Under the pieces are notes generated by a model. The model saw only the letters and a list, made by a program, of their open reading frames with translations, made no database searches and had not been told where the DNA came from. This document shows, piece by piece, positions 15,478 through 25,290 of a stretch of DNA of 64,000 nt. The stretch comes from Micromonospora avicenniae (GTDB taxonomy: Bacteria; Actinomycetota; Actinomycetes; Mycobacteriales; Micromonosporaceae). The first letter of the stretch is position 1. Each line of letters opens with the position of its first letter. The stretch is from assembly GCF_900156065.1 (NCBI RefSeq), contig NZ_FTNF01000003.1, positions 124,001 to 188,000 on the forward strand, in the 5' to 3' direction. The translations under genes were made by a program, and so were the position numbers.

Positions 15478-15903
15478 TCACACCGTGGGCGACTGCTCGC
15501 TGATCTCGCTGAGGGCGGACTGCGGGTCGAGCTGCATCGCCAGGTCGCCGAGGGAGACGATGCCGACCAGCTTGCGATCGCTGTCACAGACCAGCACTCG
15601 CCGGATCCCGCGCTCGCGCATCAGCGCCGCCGCCTCCCCGGCCGTCGCGTGCTGCTCGATCATCACGACCTCCCGCGTGGTGATCGAGCCGATCGTGGTG
15701 CTGGACGGGTTCGCGCGTTCGGCCACCGCGCGGACCACGATGTCCCGATCGGTGAGCATCCCGGCGAGGCTGGCGCCGTCGGTGACGACGACGTCTCCGA
15801 TGTCGGCCTCCCTCATCACCGTTGCCGCTTCGTCCAGGGTGGTCTCCGCCGGCAGGTAGACGACCCGCCTGGTCATCACATCGCTGACCCGGTAACCGGT
15901 CAT
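15478..15903 (-). CDS. CBS domain pair protein
   Basis: The 141-residue protein consists of two CBS motifs: residues ~8-60 (VSDVMTRRVVYLPAETTL ... GMLTDRDIVVRAV) and ~72-125 (REVVMIEQHATAGEAAALM ... GIVSLGDLA). Such stand-alone CBS pairs bind adenine nucleotides and act as energy or redox sensors for partner enzymes. The partner is not identifiable. The ATG at 15903 is chosen because GGAGGA lies just upstream; the longer frame to 15918 lacks such a site. Confidence 0.85.
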   Translation of the reverse strand: MTGYRVSDVMTRRVVYLPAETTLDEAATVMREADIGDVVVTDGASLAGMLTDRDIVVRAVAERANPSSTTIGSITTREVVMIEQHATAGEAAALMRERGIRRVLVCDSDRKLVGIVSLGDLAMQLDPQSALSEISEQSPTV

Positions 15904-15960
15904 GGGAGTCCTCCACAAACGCGTACGCCGATCCGGATTCCGTACCCCGTCACAGTTTGG

Positions 15961-17724
15961 TTATACCCGGTGTGCGGGGTGTACCGAGTCCACGAGCCGC
16001 TCCACCAACCCGTCGAGCGGCAGCTCGGCCCGCTCACCGGTGGCCCGGTCGCGCAGTTCGACGTACCCGTCGGCGAGCCGGCGGCCGACCACGACGGCGC
16101 GCGGGACGCCGATCAGCTCGGCGTCGGTGAACTTCACGCCCGCGGAGACACCGGACCGGTCGTCGACCAGCACCCGCAGGCCGGCCGCGGAGAGCCGCGC
16201 ACCGAGGTCGAGCGCCGCCTCCAGCTGCGGCCCCTTACCGGCGGCCACGAGGTGTACGTCACACGGTGCGATAGCCGCCGGCCAGACCAGCCCGCGATCG
16301 TCGTGGTGCTGTTCGGCGACGGCGGCGACCGCCCGGGACACACCGATCCCGTAGCAGCCCATGGTCGGCCGGACAGGCTTGCCCTCCGGGCCGAGCACGT
16401 CGACCGCGAACGCGTCGGTGAACCTGCGGCCGAGCTGGAAGATGTGCCCCACCTCGATGCCCCGCCGGATGGTCAGCGCACCGGCTTCGCACGACGGGCA
16501 GGGGTCGCCGGGGCGCACCTCGGCCGCCTCGATCGTGCCGTCCGGGGTGAAGTCCCGGCCGTTGGCGACTCCGGTGGCGTGCCGGCCCGGTTCGTTGGCC
16601 CCGGTCAGCCAGGCGGTGCCGGGCGCGATCCGCGGATCGACCAGGTAACGCAGGTTGAGCTTGTCGAGGATCTGCGGGCCGAGGTAGCCGCGGACGAGTT
16701 CGGGGTGCTCCGCCCAGTCGTCGAAGACGGTCACCGTGGCCGGGTGCAGCGCGGCAGCGACCCGCTTCAGGTCGACCTCCCGGTCGCCCGGTACGCCGAT
16801 CACCAACAGTTCGGCCTCGTCCACGCCCGGCCGTCGTACGGTCAGCACGATGTTCTTCAGCGTGTCGGCTGCGGTCCAGTCGTCGCGGCCGCCGAGCCGT
16901 CGGGTGTTGGCCATCTCGACCAGGCCGGCGATGGTGGGCGTCTCCGGGGTGTCGTGCACCTCGACCGGCGGGTGGGCGTGCGGGTCACCGGACGCCGGGG
17001 CGCGCGTGGTGACGGCCTCGGTGTTCGCCGCGTAGTCGCAGGACGTGCAGCCCACGAAGGTGTCCTCACCTACCGGCGTGACGGCGAGGAACTCCTCCGA
17101 CGCCGAGCCGCCCATCGCACCGGACATCGCGTGCACCACCGTGTAGTCCAGGCCGAGCCGGTCGAAGATCCGCCGGTACGCCGCCCGCTGCCGCTCGTAC
17201 GCGGCCTGGAGGCCCGCCTCGTCCAGGTCGAACGAGTAGGCGTCCTTCATCAGGAACTCGCGTCCGCGCAGCAGTCCGGCCCGGGGACGGGCCTCGTCCC
17301 GGAACTTCGTCTGGATCTGGAAGAGCGTCACCGGGAAGTCCCGGTACGACGTGAAGAGGTCCTTGACCAGCAGCGCCGCCATCTCCTCGTGGGTCGGGGC
17401 GAGCAGATGCCCGGCACCCTTCCGGTCGGCGAAGGTGAAGATGTCGTCCCCGTACTCCGTCCACCGGCCGCTCGCCCGGTACGGCTCCGCCGGCAGCAGC
17501 GCCGGGAAGTGCACCTCCTGGCCGTCGATCGCCGCCATCTCCGACCGGACCAGCTCGCTGATCCGGTCCAGCACCAGCTTGCCCAGCGGCAGCCACGTGT
17601 AGCCGCCCGGTGCGGCGCGGCGGATGTAGCCGGCACGCAGCAGCAGCCGGTGGCTCGGCACCTCCGCGTCCGCCGGGTCCTCGCGCAGGGTCCGGAGCAG
17701 CAGGGTCGACATGCGCAGCAGCAT
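15961..17724 (-). CDS. proS: Prolyl-tRNA synthetase
   Basis: The 587-residue enzyme opens [20 protein letters not shown], the standard actinobacterial ProS start. Class II motif 1 and the [13 protein letters not shown] segment come next, then motif 2 [17 protein letters not shown]. The INS editing domain (~residues 220-400) and motif 3 ([14 protein letters not shown]) follow, ending in the anticodon-binding domain. It charges tRNA-Pro and edits Ala-tRNA(Pro). The M at 17724 is preferred over 17712 because family members share the MLLRM opening. A much longer upstream extension of the frame is not coding. Confidence 0.97.
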   Translation of the reverse strand: MLLRMSTLLLRTLREDPADAEVPSHRLLLRAGYIRRAAPGGYTWLPLGKLVLDRISELVRSEMAAIDGQEVHFPALLPAEPYRASGRWTEYGDDIFTFADRKGAGHLLAPTHEEMAALLVKDLFTSYRDFPVTLFQIQTKFRDEARPRAGLLRGREFLMKDAYSFDLDEAGLQAAYERQRAAYRRIFDRLGLDYTVVHAMSGAMGGSASEEFLAVTPVGEDTFVGCTSCDYAANTEAVTTRAPASGDPHAHPPVEVHDTPETPTIAGLVEMANTRRLGGRDDWTAADTLKNIVLTVRRPGVDEAELLVIGVPGDREVDLKRVAAALHPATVTVFDDWAEHPELVRGYLGPQILDKLNLRYLVDPRIAPGTAWLTGANEPGRHATGVANGRDFTPDGTIEAAEVRPGDPCPSCEAGALTIRRGIEVGHIFQLGRRFTDAFAVDVLGPEGKPVRPTMGCYGIGVSRAVAAVAEQHHDDRGLVWPAAIAPCDVHLVAAGKGPQLEAALDLGARLSAAGLRVLVDDRSGVSAGVKFTDAELIGVPRAVVVGRRLADGYVELRDRATGERAELPLDGLVERLVDSVHPAHRV

Positions 17725-17937
17725 TGGCGCAGCGTACGTCCGGTGCCGCCGACCGGGCGACGGGTTTCGGATCTGGCAGGCATCAACCGACATCGCTCCG
17801 TTGCGAGCCCCGGCGTGCCCTTGCCCAGCCACCCGACCGCAGGGACGTCTGCCACGTTCACCCCTGGGGGCAACGCCGCCGCGGGGCACGGTGCAAAACT
17901 GGTCGCCGCAGGCAACGAGAAGCGTGAGGGGGCGGCA

Positions 17938-18705
17938 GTGCGCTGGCGCAGCTTCGTGGCGGTGGGCGACAGCTTCACCGAGGGGATGGACGACCCGTAC
18001 CCGGACGGCACCTTCCGTGGCTGGGCCGATCTGGTGGCCACCCGGTTGGCCGCCGAGGCCGGGCCGGATTTCCGCTACGCGAACCTCGCCATCCGCGGCC
18101 GGCTCTTCCCGAACATCGTGGCGAACCAGGTGCCCGAGGCGCTCGCCATGAAGCCGGACCTGGTCAGCTTCGCCGCCGGCGGCAACGACGTGCTGCGCCG
18201 CACCTTCGACGGGGAGCGGCTCGTCGCCCACTTCGACGAGATCGTGGGGCAGTTCCGGGCGATCGGGGCGGACGTGCTGATCTTCCGGTTCGCCGACGTG
18301 ATGGCCCGGCTGCCCGGGCAGCGCCTGGTCAAGCCCCGGGTGGAACTGCTCAACCAGGCGGTCGGCGAGACCGCCGAACGGCACGGTGCGATCATGGTCG
18401 ACCTCTACGCCGACGACACGTACCTGCACCCGATGCTGTGGGGCACCGACCGGCTGCACCTCTCCTCGGCGGGGCACCGGCGGGTCGCCGGCCAGGTGCT
18501 CGACGCGCTCGGGGTGGGCTGCGACGAGGAGTGGCTCCTGGTCCCGCCGCACCCGGAGCCGACACCGTGGCTGGCCGCCCGTACGGCCGACCTGCGCTGG
18601 GCCGGTCAGCACCTGGCGCCGTGGATCAAGCGCCGGCTCACCGGCCGCTCGTCCGGCGACACGGTCGTCGCGAAACGCCCGACACTCGGCCCGGTCGGCG
18701 ACTGA
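17938..18705 (+). CDS. SGNH/GDSL hydrolase
   Basis: The 255-residue enzyme has all four SGNH blocks. Block I is [13 protein letters not shown] (Ser nucleophile near residue 12), block II is [10 protein letters not shown], block III is [11 protein letters not shown], and the block V pair is [14 protein letters not shown] with catalytic His. There is no signal peptide, so it is cytoplasmic, unlike many secreted GDSL esterases. It probably hydrolyses acyl or acetyl esters. The GTG at 17938 follows GAGGGGGCGG. The frame remains open far upstream but there overlaps proS antisense and is not coding. It is divergent from proS. Confidence 0.9.
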   Translation: MRWRSFVAVGDSFTEGMDDPYPDGTFRGWADLVATRLAAEAGPDFRYANLAIRGRLFPNIVANQVPEALAMKPDLVSFAAGGNDVLRRTFDGERLVAHFDEIVGQFRAIGADVLIFRFADVMARLPGQRLVKPRVELLNQAVGETAERHGAIMVDLYADDTYLHPMLWGTDRLHLSSAGHRRVAGQVLDALGVGCDEEWLLVPPHPEPTPWLAARTADLRWAGQHLAPWIKRRLTGRSSGDTVVAKRPTLGPVGD

Positions 18706-18876
18706 CCGTGCGCTGGCGCTGGTCAGCCGGCATCGAGGAGCACCGGTAGGAGTATTGAAATGCCTGACGTCCGACCACCCGGATAACATCCGCTTCCCGC
18801 GTCAACGGGTGCGGGGAATTCGGGGAAAGGCGGACGTGGGGGATGGTCCAGTCCATACAGGACGATATCCGGAAGG

Positions 18877-21789
18877 CTGCGGCGGAAAGTACTCGCCGCA
18901 GCGCTATCCGTTGTGGCGGCGGCAGGGCTGGTGGCGGTCAGCGACGCACCCGCTCTGGCGTACGACGTCCGGTACGAAACGAATGCCTCGTGGGCGTACA
19001 CCGATCTGCATCGGCCCACCAAGGTCTACATCGACCAAACCGGCGACGTGCCGGTCGGGTCCTGGAGCGACGATCGGGGTCGCAAGCACACCTCTCGGGC
19101 GTACTTCACCTTCGACATCACCCGCTACCGAAGTGCGGTGATCGAGTTGGCGAAGTTCTCGGCCGAGGAGACGTCGGTCGTCGACTGCACCAAGCGGCCG
19201 CCGGTCGAACTGTGGCGGACCGGGCCGTACACGGCTGGGTCGAGCTGGGCGAAGCCACCGGTCGACCTGGCCAAGCTGGCCACGGTGACGCTGCCCGACA
19301 TCGCCGGCTGCCCGGCGCCCTACGTCGGGTGGGATGCCACGGAGGGGCTGCGACAGGCGCTCGCCGAGGGAGCCTCGACGCTCACCCTGTCGCTGCGACT
19401 GCCCACCGGCCTGGAGTCGGACCCGGCCCTGGCCCACCGGTACGCCAGCACGGTCGGCCTCTCCATCGACCACAACTATCCGCCGGGAGTGCCGACCGAC
19501 CTCGAAACGACCTCGGGTAAGGCCTGCACCACGGCCGAGCCGTACCAGCTCGTGGCGCGGCGCGACCCGGGTCCCTCCGCGCTCGTGCACGACGCGGATC
19601 GCAACGTCTCCGGCGGCATGGACATGCTGACCGGCACATTCGCCCTCTGGCCGGTCGACGAGCCGGACGCTCGGACCGAACGGACGGACTATGCCCGGGA
19701 CGGCGAGCGCGTGGTCGGCCAGTTCTCTTCCGACCAGTTCGAGCACGACCGGGTGTACGCCTGGCAGGTGCGGGCGGCAGACAGCCGGGCGACCAGTGAC
19801 TGGAGCGGTGTCTGCTATTTCCGTACCGACTTTCAGGGCCCGACTTCGGCACCAGCCGTCTCTTCAGATGACTTCCCCTCGGGAGGCGAGAACTCGCCGG
19901 GTCTGCCGGGCGAGGTCACCTTTGACGCCGAGGGCGATACGGACGCGGTCGGGTTCGGCTACCGGCTGAACTCCGTGGGCGAGAAGACGGTGGCGGCGGA
20001 CCGGCCGGGAGGGTCGGCGACGGTCACCATCACGCCTCGGCGAGGCGTCAACTTTCTGGAGGTATGGAGCCGAGACGTGTCCGGGAACCGTTCCGGCACG
20101 ACTCGGTACGACTTCGTCACCTATGACGTCGGGCCGATCGTCGACGGTGAACTCAGCGAGATCGGCGTACCCACCACCTTCACGGTTCGTCCGCAGATGG
20201 AGGGCGTGGTCAGCTACCGGTTCCATCTCGACGATGACCCGGAGCAGACCGTGGACGCCGGGGCCGACGGAACGGCCACGTTGACCGTCACCGCGACCCG
20301 CGGGGGCTACCGGACGCTCACCGTCACCAGCGTGACCGTCGACGGCGTGTCCGCCACCTCGGAACTCGACTTCCGACTGCTCAGCGAACCGAAGATTGCC
20401 GCGACGGTGTACGAGGAGTACGGCATCGGCGGCGGCCAGGGCGTGCCCGGCGTCTTCACGTTCACTCCGCGCCTACCGGACGTGGTGGGTTACCGCTACA
20501 CCTTCTCCGGGGAAGAGCCGAAGACGGTGGATGCGGAGGCGGACGGCACCGCCTCCGTGACCTGGACCCCCGAGGTCGCGGGAGTCACGAACCTTGCCGT
20601 GTGGAGCGTCAGCCGGGACGGCACCGAGTCGGACCCGGCTACCTGGTACTTCAACGTCCGGGACCTGTTGCCGAGCGTCTACGGCGGCCTGTACGGCCCG
20701 TACTACCCTGGCGGCGGGCCGGGCCAGCCAGGCGTTTTTTACTTCAGCTCCGAGGTGCCGGAGACGGTCGAGTACCGCTTCCGGTTCGACGATGGCCCCG
20801 AGCAGGGTGTCGGAGCCGACGACGTTGGCGCTGCCGAGGTCACGTGGACGCCAGACCAGGGGGGAGAACACACCCTCACGGTCCGCGGCGTCACCTCGGA
20901 CGGGACGGTGTCCCCGGAGCGGACGTACACCTTCCGGGTGCACGACGCCCCGCTGGTCGAGTCGGTCGACTACCCGAAGGACACCTCCGCCGGGCTGCCC
21001 GGTACGCCCGGTGTCTTCACCTTCCGCCCGCAGCGGCCGGATGTGACGAGCTACCGGTACGTCTTCTACGACGAGGAGGAGAAGACGGTCGACGCCGATG
21101 CGGACGGGACGGCGGCGATCACCTGGACCCCGCAGCGGTCCGGCTGGACCATGGTGACCGTCCGGGGCGTGACCAGCGACGGCACCGTCACCGAGCCGCG
21201 CGAGTACGCCTTCACGGTGCGCGACCCGAAGCCCACGATCGTGTCGTATCTCTACACGGAGTGGGATCCCATGGGTGGGATCGGGGTGCCGGGTGCCTTC
21301 CGGTTCAGCTCGGAACTGCCGGGCACGGTGGAATTCGTCTACCAGCTCAACGACGGGCCGGAGCAGACCGTCGCCGTGACCGAGGGCACGGCCGCCGACC
21401 TGATGGTCACCCCGGACCGGGGCTCGCGAAACACCCTCACGGTTCGTAGCCGCTCGACTTCGGGTGAGCTGTCACCAGCGGCGACGTTCACCTTCGCGGT
21501 CAGCACGGCTCCGACGATTACCTCGACGACCTACCCGTCCGGCGAGCCGGCGGGTGGCGTGGGTGTACCCGGCGTCTTCACCTTCGCGCCGCGTATGCCC
21601 GGCGTGAAGAATTACGTCTACCAGTTCGACAACGGACCGGAGGTGAGCGTGGCGGCAGGTGCCGATGGCACCGCCTCGGTCACCCTCACGCCCACCGAGG
21701 CGCGCTGGTATCCGATCTCCGTGTACGCCGTCGACGCGGACGGCAACCGGTCGGACTACGCGTACCACTGGTTCGTCGTACAGGGCTGA
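18877..21789 (+). CDS. Secreted DNRLRE-like protein with seven Ig-like repeats; start unclear
   Basis: The mature part begins after a signal peptide that reads, in frame, RRKVLAAALSVVAAAGLVAV up to a PALA-Y cleavage site. The only ATG/GTG/TTG in that frame is GTG 18913, which would cut off the basic n-region. CTG at 18877 would give the complete signal peptide, so a CTG start or a frame slip from ATG 18843 must be considered. Residues ~20-200 (mature numbering) resemble the DNRLRE beta-domain (SWSDDRGRKHTSRAYFTFDI). About seven repeats of 85-95 residues follow, each with PGVFTF, YRYxFD, ADGTAxVTxTP and a DGTxS strand, like bacterial Ig folds. The function is probably an adhesin or other surface-exposed protein. 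Confidence 0.75.
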   Translation: MRRKVLAAALSVVAAAGLVAVSDAPALAYDVRYETNASWAYTDLHRPTKVYIDQTGDVPVGSWSDDRGRKHTSRAYFTFDITRYRSAVIELAKFSAEETSVVDCTKRPPVELWRTGPYTAGSSWAKPPVDLAKLATVTLPDIAGCPAPYVGWDATEGLRQALAEGASTLTLSLRLPTGLESDPALAHRYASTVGLSIDHNYPPGVPTDLETTSGKACTTAEPYQLVARRDPGPSALVHDADRNVSGGMDMLTGTFALWPVDEPDARTERTDYARDGERVVGQFSSDQFEHDRVYAWQVRAADSRATSDWSGVCYFRTDFQGPTSAPAVSSDDFPSGGENSPGLPGEVTFDAEGDTDAVGFGYRLNSVGEKTVAADRPGGSATVTITPRRGVNFLEVWSRDVSGNRSGTTRYDFVTYDVGPIVDGELSEIGVPTTFTVRPQMEGVVSYRFHLDDDPEQTVDAGADGTATLTVTATRGGYRTLTVTSVTVDGVSATSELDFRLLSEPKIAATVYEEYGIGGGQGVPGVFTFTPRLPDVVGYRYTFSGEEPKTVDAEADGTASVTWTPEVAGVTNLAVWSVSRDGTESDPATWYFNVRDLLPSVYGGLYGPYYPGGGPGQPGVFYFSSEVPETVEYRFRFDDGPEQGVGADDVGAAEVTWTPDQGGEHTLTVRGVTSDGTVSPERTYTFRVHDAPLVESVDYPKDTSAGLPGTPGVFTFRPQRPDVTSYRYVFYDEEEKTVDADADGTAAITWTPQRSGWTMVTVRGVTSDGTVTEPREYAFTVRDPKPTIVSYLYTEWDPMGGIGVPGAFRFSSELPGTVEFVYQLNDGPEQTVAVTEGTAADLMVTPDRGSRNTLTVRSRSTSGELSPAATFTFAVSTAPTITSTTYPSGEPAGGVGVPGVFTFAPRMPGVKNYVYQFDNGPEVSVAAGADGTASVTLTPTEARWYPISVYAVDADGNRSDYAYHWFVVQG

Positions 21790-21801
21790 CACCTGAGTGA
21801 T

Positions 21802-21833
21802 CCGGCCCACCATCCGAACGGGTGGTGGGCCGG
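21802..21833 (+). terminator. Terminator after the repeat protein
   Basis: CCGGCCCACCA (21802-21812) pairs perfectly with TGGTGGGCCGG (21823-21833) across a 10-nt loop, starting 13 bp after the repeat-protein stop. There is no long T-run, as usual in actinobacteria. Confidence 0.75.
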
Positions 21834-21880
21834 TCACGTTTACCGGTCGGTGCCGGGGCATCCGGCGTACCTTGGGGATC

Positions 21881-22783
21881 ATGTCTGTGCCGAGCGATCC
21901 TGATCCCCGACTCCAGGCGTATGCGGACCCGCAGCGCCTGGTCACCACCGCCTGGCTGGCCGAGCACCTCGGCGACGAGGGGCTCGTCGTGATCGAGTCC
22001 GACGAGGACGTCCTGCTCTACGACACCGGCCACATCCCGGGTGCGGTCAAGGTGGACTGGCACCTGGAACTGAACGACCAGGTGACCCGGGACTACCTGG
22101 ACGCCAAGAGCTTCGCCGAGTTGTGCGCCGCCAAGGGCATCGGCCGCAACGATACGGTCGTCTTCTACGGCGACAACTTCAACTGGTGGGCCGCGTACGC
22201 CCTCTGGGTCTTCTCGCTCTTCGGGCACCAGGACGTACGGCTGCTCGACGGCGGCCGGCAGAAGTGGATCGCCGAGGGGCGGGAGCTGAGCCGCGAGAAG
22301 GTGACCCGGCCGCGGGCCGAGTACCCGGTGCCGCAGCGGGACGACGCCCCGATCCGGGCGTACCGCGAGCAGGTGATGGCGCACGTGGCTGCCGGCCGTC
22401 CGCTGGTCGACGTCCGTTCGCCCGGCGAGTACACCGGCGAGATGCTGCACATGCCGGACTACCCGCAGGAGGGCGCGCTGCGCGGCGGGCACATTCCGGG
22501 TGCGGTGAACAAGCCGTGGAAGCAGGCGGCCAACGACGACGGGACGTTCAAGTCCGCGGACGAGCTGCGCGCGATCTACGCCGACCAGCTCGGGCTGAGC
22601 CCGGACGACGACATCGTCGCCTACTGCCGGATCGGTGAGCGGTCCAGCCACACCTGGTTCGTGCTGCGGCACCTGCTCGGCTACCCGCAGGTGCGCAACT
22701 ACGACGGATCGTGGACCGAGTGGGGCAACCTGGTGCGCGCCCCTGTCGTGCAGGGCGACCAGCCCGGTGGCCTGAACCCCTGA
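21881..22783 (+). CDS. Thiosulfate/3-mercaptopyruvate sulfurtransferase (two-domain rhodanese)
   Basis: The 300-residue protein has two rhodanese domains. The first is inactive ([14 protein letters not shown], no Cys in the loop). The second is active, with C249 in the loop [11 protein letters not shown] and the preceding [13 protein letters not shown] motif. The CRxGxR loop and the length match the actinobacterial SseA/CysA2 type, which moves sulfane sulfur from thiosulfate or mercaptopyruvate to cyanide or thiols. The ATG at 21881 is preceded by TTGGGGATC. In many actinobacteria this enzyme is linked with SufE-type sulfur metabolism; a sufE gene is at 15 kb. A strong bidirectional terminator follows. 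Confidence 0.92.
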   Translation: MSVPSDPDPRLQAYADPQRLVTTAWLAEHLGDEGLVVIESDEDVLLYDTGHIPGAVKVDWHLELNDQVTRDYLDAKSFAELCAAKGIGRNDTVVFYGDNFNWWAAYALWVFSLFGHQDVRLLDGGRQKWIAEGRELSREKVTRPRAEYPVPQRDDAPIRAYREQVMAHVAAGRPLVDVRSPGEYTGEMLHMPDYPQEGALRGGHIPGAVNKPWKQAANDDGTFKSADELRAIYADQLGLSPDDDIVAYCRIGERSSHTWFVLRHLLGYPQVRNYDGSWTEWGNLVRAPVVQGDQPGGLNP

Positions 22784-22799
22784 CCCGGCGAGTTGCCTG

Positions 22800-22839
22800 A
22801 AGGGTCCCTGCACACCGGAACCGGTGTGCAGGGACCCTT
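22800..22839. terminator. Strong bidirectional terminator
   Basis: A perfect 19-bp stem runs from AAGGGTCCCTGCACACCGG (22800-22818) across two unpaired bases to its complement (22821-22839), ending in TTTCC. It separates the rhodanese (plus) from the propeller protein gene (minus, stop at 22865). It can serve both convergent genes. Confidence 0.92.
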
Positions 22840-22864
22840 TCCACAGCGGCCGGTCGGCGACAGA

Positions 22865-24058
22865 TCAACCGGCGGCGAGCGAGATCTCGCCCTTCAGGTC
22901 CCGGGCCACTCCGGTGACCTCGCCGGTCGCCGGCCGCCAGCGCAGCAGTCCACCCGGGTCGTGGCGGAGCAGCACGGCGTCGCCGTCCCAGCCCAGGACC
23001 CCGCAGCAGCCCTTCGAGCGGTCGCGGCCCAGGTCGAGCAGGCGGGTCACCACGCCGGTCGTGGCGTCCACCACCGCGACCCCCTCCAACCCGTCCATGC
23101 CGCCGGTGCTGATCCAACCCGCCTGGGCGATCTGGTCGCCGCGTTGCCAGCCCCGTCCGTAGAACTCGTTCACCCGGTCGCCGGTCGGTAGCGCGCGGAA
23201 GTCGAGCGGCCGGCTGCCTCGATCGGTGCGGTCGGCGCTCCGCGTCCAACGGCTCAGGGTCAGGCCGTCCCGGAGGCCACCCAACGCCAGCAGGCTGTCG
23301 GTTCGGCCGGCCGGGTCGGGGACGACCATCTCCCAGGGAGAGAGCGGCATCGTCCGGCTGGCACCCGTCCGCCGGTCCAGTTCGTACGTCGTGTCGTCGT
23401 CGCCGACGAAGAGCCGGTCGCCGGCCCAGAGGACGTGCTCCAGGTAGCCGTTGAGCGGGTAGCGGCGGACCTGGGCGGTGGTCAGGTCGACCACGATCAC
23501 CTCGTCGGTCTGGGCGAACGCGGCCAGCCGCCCGTCCGCGGAGAGGCTGCCGGACTTCAGGGCGAAGGCCTCGTTGCCGCTGGCGTCGCGGGTTCGGGCC
23601 GGGGTGACCACGTCGAGTTCCCGCACCAGGCCGTCATCGCCGAGCACCCGGATCCGTCCCTCCGTGCCGGTCTCCGGGTCGACCGGCTGATAGAGCGCCA
23701 GCGCCTGGCGGACCGGGCGGCTGGAGAGCGACGCGGTCACCGGGTCGCCGAGACGATTGAGCGGGCTCGCGGGATAGGTGAGCTGTTCCGGTGGCTGCTG
23801 CACCGGCGCGTTCGGGACCGGCATCGCGGTCGTGGTGGCGGTCGCGGTGGCGGCCGTGGTCGGTGCCGGCGGGTCGGCGGGGCGCAGGGCCAGCACCGCA
23901 CCGCCGGTGAGCAGGACGACCGCCGTGGCGGCGGCGCCGGCGACGCGGCGGGCGCGCCGGACGCGGCGAGCCCGCTCCCAGCCGGCCGCTGCCGGGTGGC
24001 TCGGGCGTACGTCCTCCGCGGCGAGGGTCAGCAGCCGGGTCAGGTCCTCGTCCCTCAC
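22865..24058 (-). CDS. Membrane-anchored propeller-like protein, sigma-factor partner
   Basis: The 397-residue protein has a short cytoplasmic N-terminus (VRDEDLTRLLTLAAEDVRPS), one transmembrane helix (AGAAATAVVLLTGGAVLAL, about residues 40-58), a Thr/Ala-rich linker and a large extracytoplasmic domain. That domain has repeated beta-propeller-like strands (SADGRLAAFAQ, LFVGDDDTTYELD). It overlaps nothing but starts 4 bp after the sigma factor stop, on the same strand, the usual place for an anti-sigma or signal-sensing partner of SigE40-type ECF factors. The GTG at 24058 is used because the longer frame runs into the sigma gene. The anti-sigma role is inferred, as no ZAS motif is present. 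Confidence 0.75.
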   Translation of the reverse strand: MRDEDLTRLLTLAAEDVRPSHPAAAGWERARRVRRARRVAGAAATAVVLLTGGAVLALRPADPPAPTTAATATATTTAMPVPNAPVQQPPEQLTYPASPLNRLGDPVTASLSSRPVRQALALYQPVDPETGTEGRIRVLGDDGLVRELDVVTPARTRDASGNEAFALKSGSLSADGRLAAFAQTDEVIVVDLTTAQVRRYPLNGYLEHVLWAGDRLFVGDDDTTYELDRRTGASRTMPLSPWEMVVPDPAGRTDSLLALGGLRDGLTLSRWTRSADRTDRGSRPLDFRALPTGDRVNEFYGRGWQRGDQIAQAGWISTGGMDGLEGVAVVDATTGVVTRLLDLGRDRSKGCCGVLGWDGDAVLLRHDPGGLLRWRPATGEVTGVARDLKGEISLAAG

Positions 24059-24062
24059 CGGT

Positions 24063-24617
24063 TCACCTCCGTTCCGTGGGCAGGCCGTCGTCGCGGCCCA
24101 GCTCGGGGGCGAGCTCCCGCAGTCGGCGCAGCGCGGCATGGCACTGGCTCTTGACCGTGCCCACTGTCACGCCGAGCACCTCGGCGGTGGCCGCCTCGCT
24201 CAGGTCCTCGTAGTAGCGCAGCACCAGTACCGCTCGTTGCCGTGGCGGGAGTTGGCCGACGGCGTCGCGCAGCGCGAGCCGGAGCGTGCCGTCCCGGTCG
24301 GCGCTCACCCGCTCGGGCGGTTGGGCGCTCAGCCATTCCCGCCGGCGGCGTCGCCACCAGGAGACCGTGTCCCGATAGAGGATCGACCGCACGTACGCGG
24401 CCGGGTCGCCCTCGCGCACGCTGGACCAGCGCAGCGCCAGCTTGAGCAGCGCGTCCTGGAGGAGGTCCTCGGCCTGGTGCCGGTTGCCGCAGACCAGGTA
24501 CGCGGCGCGCAGCAGCCGGTGCTGGTGGTTCTCCACGAAGGCGACGTAGCCGTCCCGCCCGTCGTTCGCCGCCGGTCCCATCCGCCCGCCTCTCCCGGCC
24601 ATCGCGTTCCGCGTCAC
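24063..24617 (-). CDS. SigE-family ECF RNA polymerase sigma factor
   Basis: This is a 184-residue two-domain sigma factor. Region 2 reads YVAFVENHQHRLLRAAYLVC ... AEDLLQDALLKLALRW (about residues 25-70). Region 4 reads LPPRQRAVLVLRYYEDLSEA ... LGVTVGTVKSQCHAALRRLR (about residues 122-170). This is the SigE40-like ECF group common in Micromonospora and Streptomyces. It lies 4 bp upstream of a membrane propeller protein that probably controls it. The start may instead be the internal ATG at 24581; the N-terminal extension is Gly-rich and poorly conserved in character. Confidence 0.9.
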   Translation of the reverse strand: MTRNAMAGRGGRMGPAANDGRDGYVAFVENHQHRLLRAAYLVCGNRHQAEDLLQDALLKLALRWSSVREGDPAAYVRSILYRDTVSWWRRRRREWLSAQPPERVSADRDGTLRLALRDAVGQLPPRQRAVLVLRYYEDLSEAATAEVLGVTVGTVKSQCHAALRRLRELAPELGRDDGLPTERR

Positions 24618-24651
24618 CTGGCAGACGCGCGGGAAGGCGGAAAAGGTTGGG

Positions 24652-25233
24652 TCAGTTCTCCGGCAGCCCGGTCAGGTAACGCTGGAGGGTCGGCGCCACC
24701 CAGGCGATCAGTTCCTCCGGCGTCATCGTCACCATCGGTGGCAGCTGGACGATGTAGCGGGTGAAGGCGAGGCCGAGGGTCTGGGCGGCGACCAGGCCGG
24801 CTCGCCGGGCGGCCGTCGCCGGGTCGGTGCCGAAGGCGGCCACGGCCGCGGTGATCTGGTCGGCGAAGATGGTCCGCATCCGGTCGGCCGCGCCCGGATT
24901 CGTGCTGGCTGCGCGGAGCAGCGCGGCCAGCGTCTCGTCGCCCTCCCACCGGTCGAGGAAGTGGCGGATGAGCACCTCACCGAGCTGTCCGGGTGGCACA
25001 GCGGTCAGGTCGGGCAGGCGCAGGTCGAACTCGGCCGCCGCCGCGAAGAGCCCCTCCTTGTTGCCGTAGTACCGCATCACCATCGAGGGGTCGATGCGGG
25101 CGTCGGCCGCGATCGCCCGGATCGTCGCCCGCTCGTAGCCTTCGGCGGCGAACCGGTCCCGGGCAGCCTGGAGGATCGCCGCGCGGGTCGCGTCCGACCG
25201 GCGCGGACGGGCCGGCTCGGTTGCTGCTGTCAT
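24652..25233 (-). CDS. TetR family transcriptional repressor
   Basis: The 193-residue regulator has the TetR HTH at residues ~16-62 (RAAILQAARDRFAAEGYERA ... IDPSMVMRYYGNKEGLFAAA) and a helical ligand-binding domain with a hydrophobic C-terminal half. It is divergent from the flavin monooxygenase gene. The shared 100-bp region holds a 28-bp palindrome next to the monooxygenase and a related half-palindrome (CCAACG CCCG TTGACA, 25249-25264) near its own start. The repressor therefore probably controls both itself and the enzyme. Confidence 0.92.
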   Translation of the reverse strand: MTAATEPARPRRSDATRAAILQAARDRFAAEGYERATIRAIAADARIDPSMVMRYYGNKEGLFAAAAEFDLRLPDLTAVPPGQLGEVLIRHFLDRWEGDETLAALLRAASTNPGAADRMRTIFADQITAAVAAFGTDPATAARRAGLVAAQTLGLAFTRYIVQLPPMVTMTPEELIAWVAPTLQRYLTGLPEN

Positions 25234-25290
25234 GCCAACGACCGTAGGCCAACGCCCGTTGACATTCCAGTCCGCTCTCCGTCAAGCTTG

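Noticed and set aside
15649..17937. Upstream part of a 1018-codon plus-strand frame
   Set aside because: It is antisense to the CBS gene and proS; only the last 255 codons, the SGNH hydrolase, are protein-like.
20155..21785. Repeats of the secreted protein as a CRISPR or DNA tandem repeat
   Set aside because: The periodicity is at the protein level (about 90 residues); the DNA copies are too diverged, and there are no spacers.
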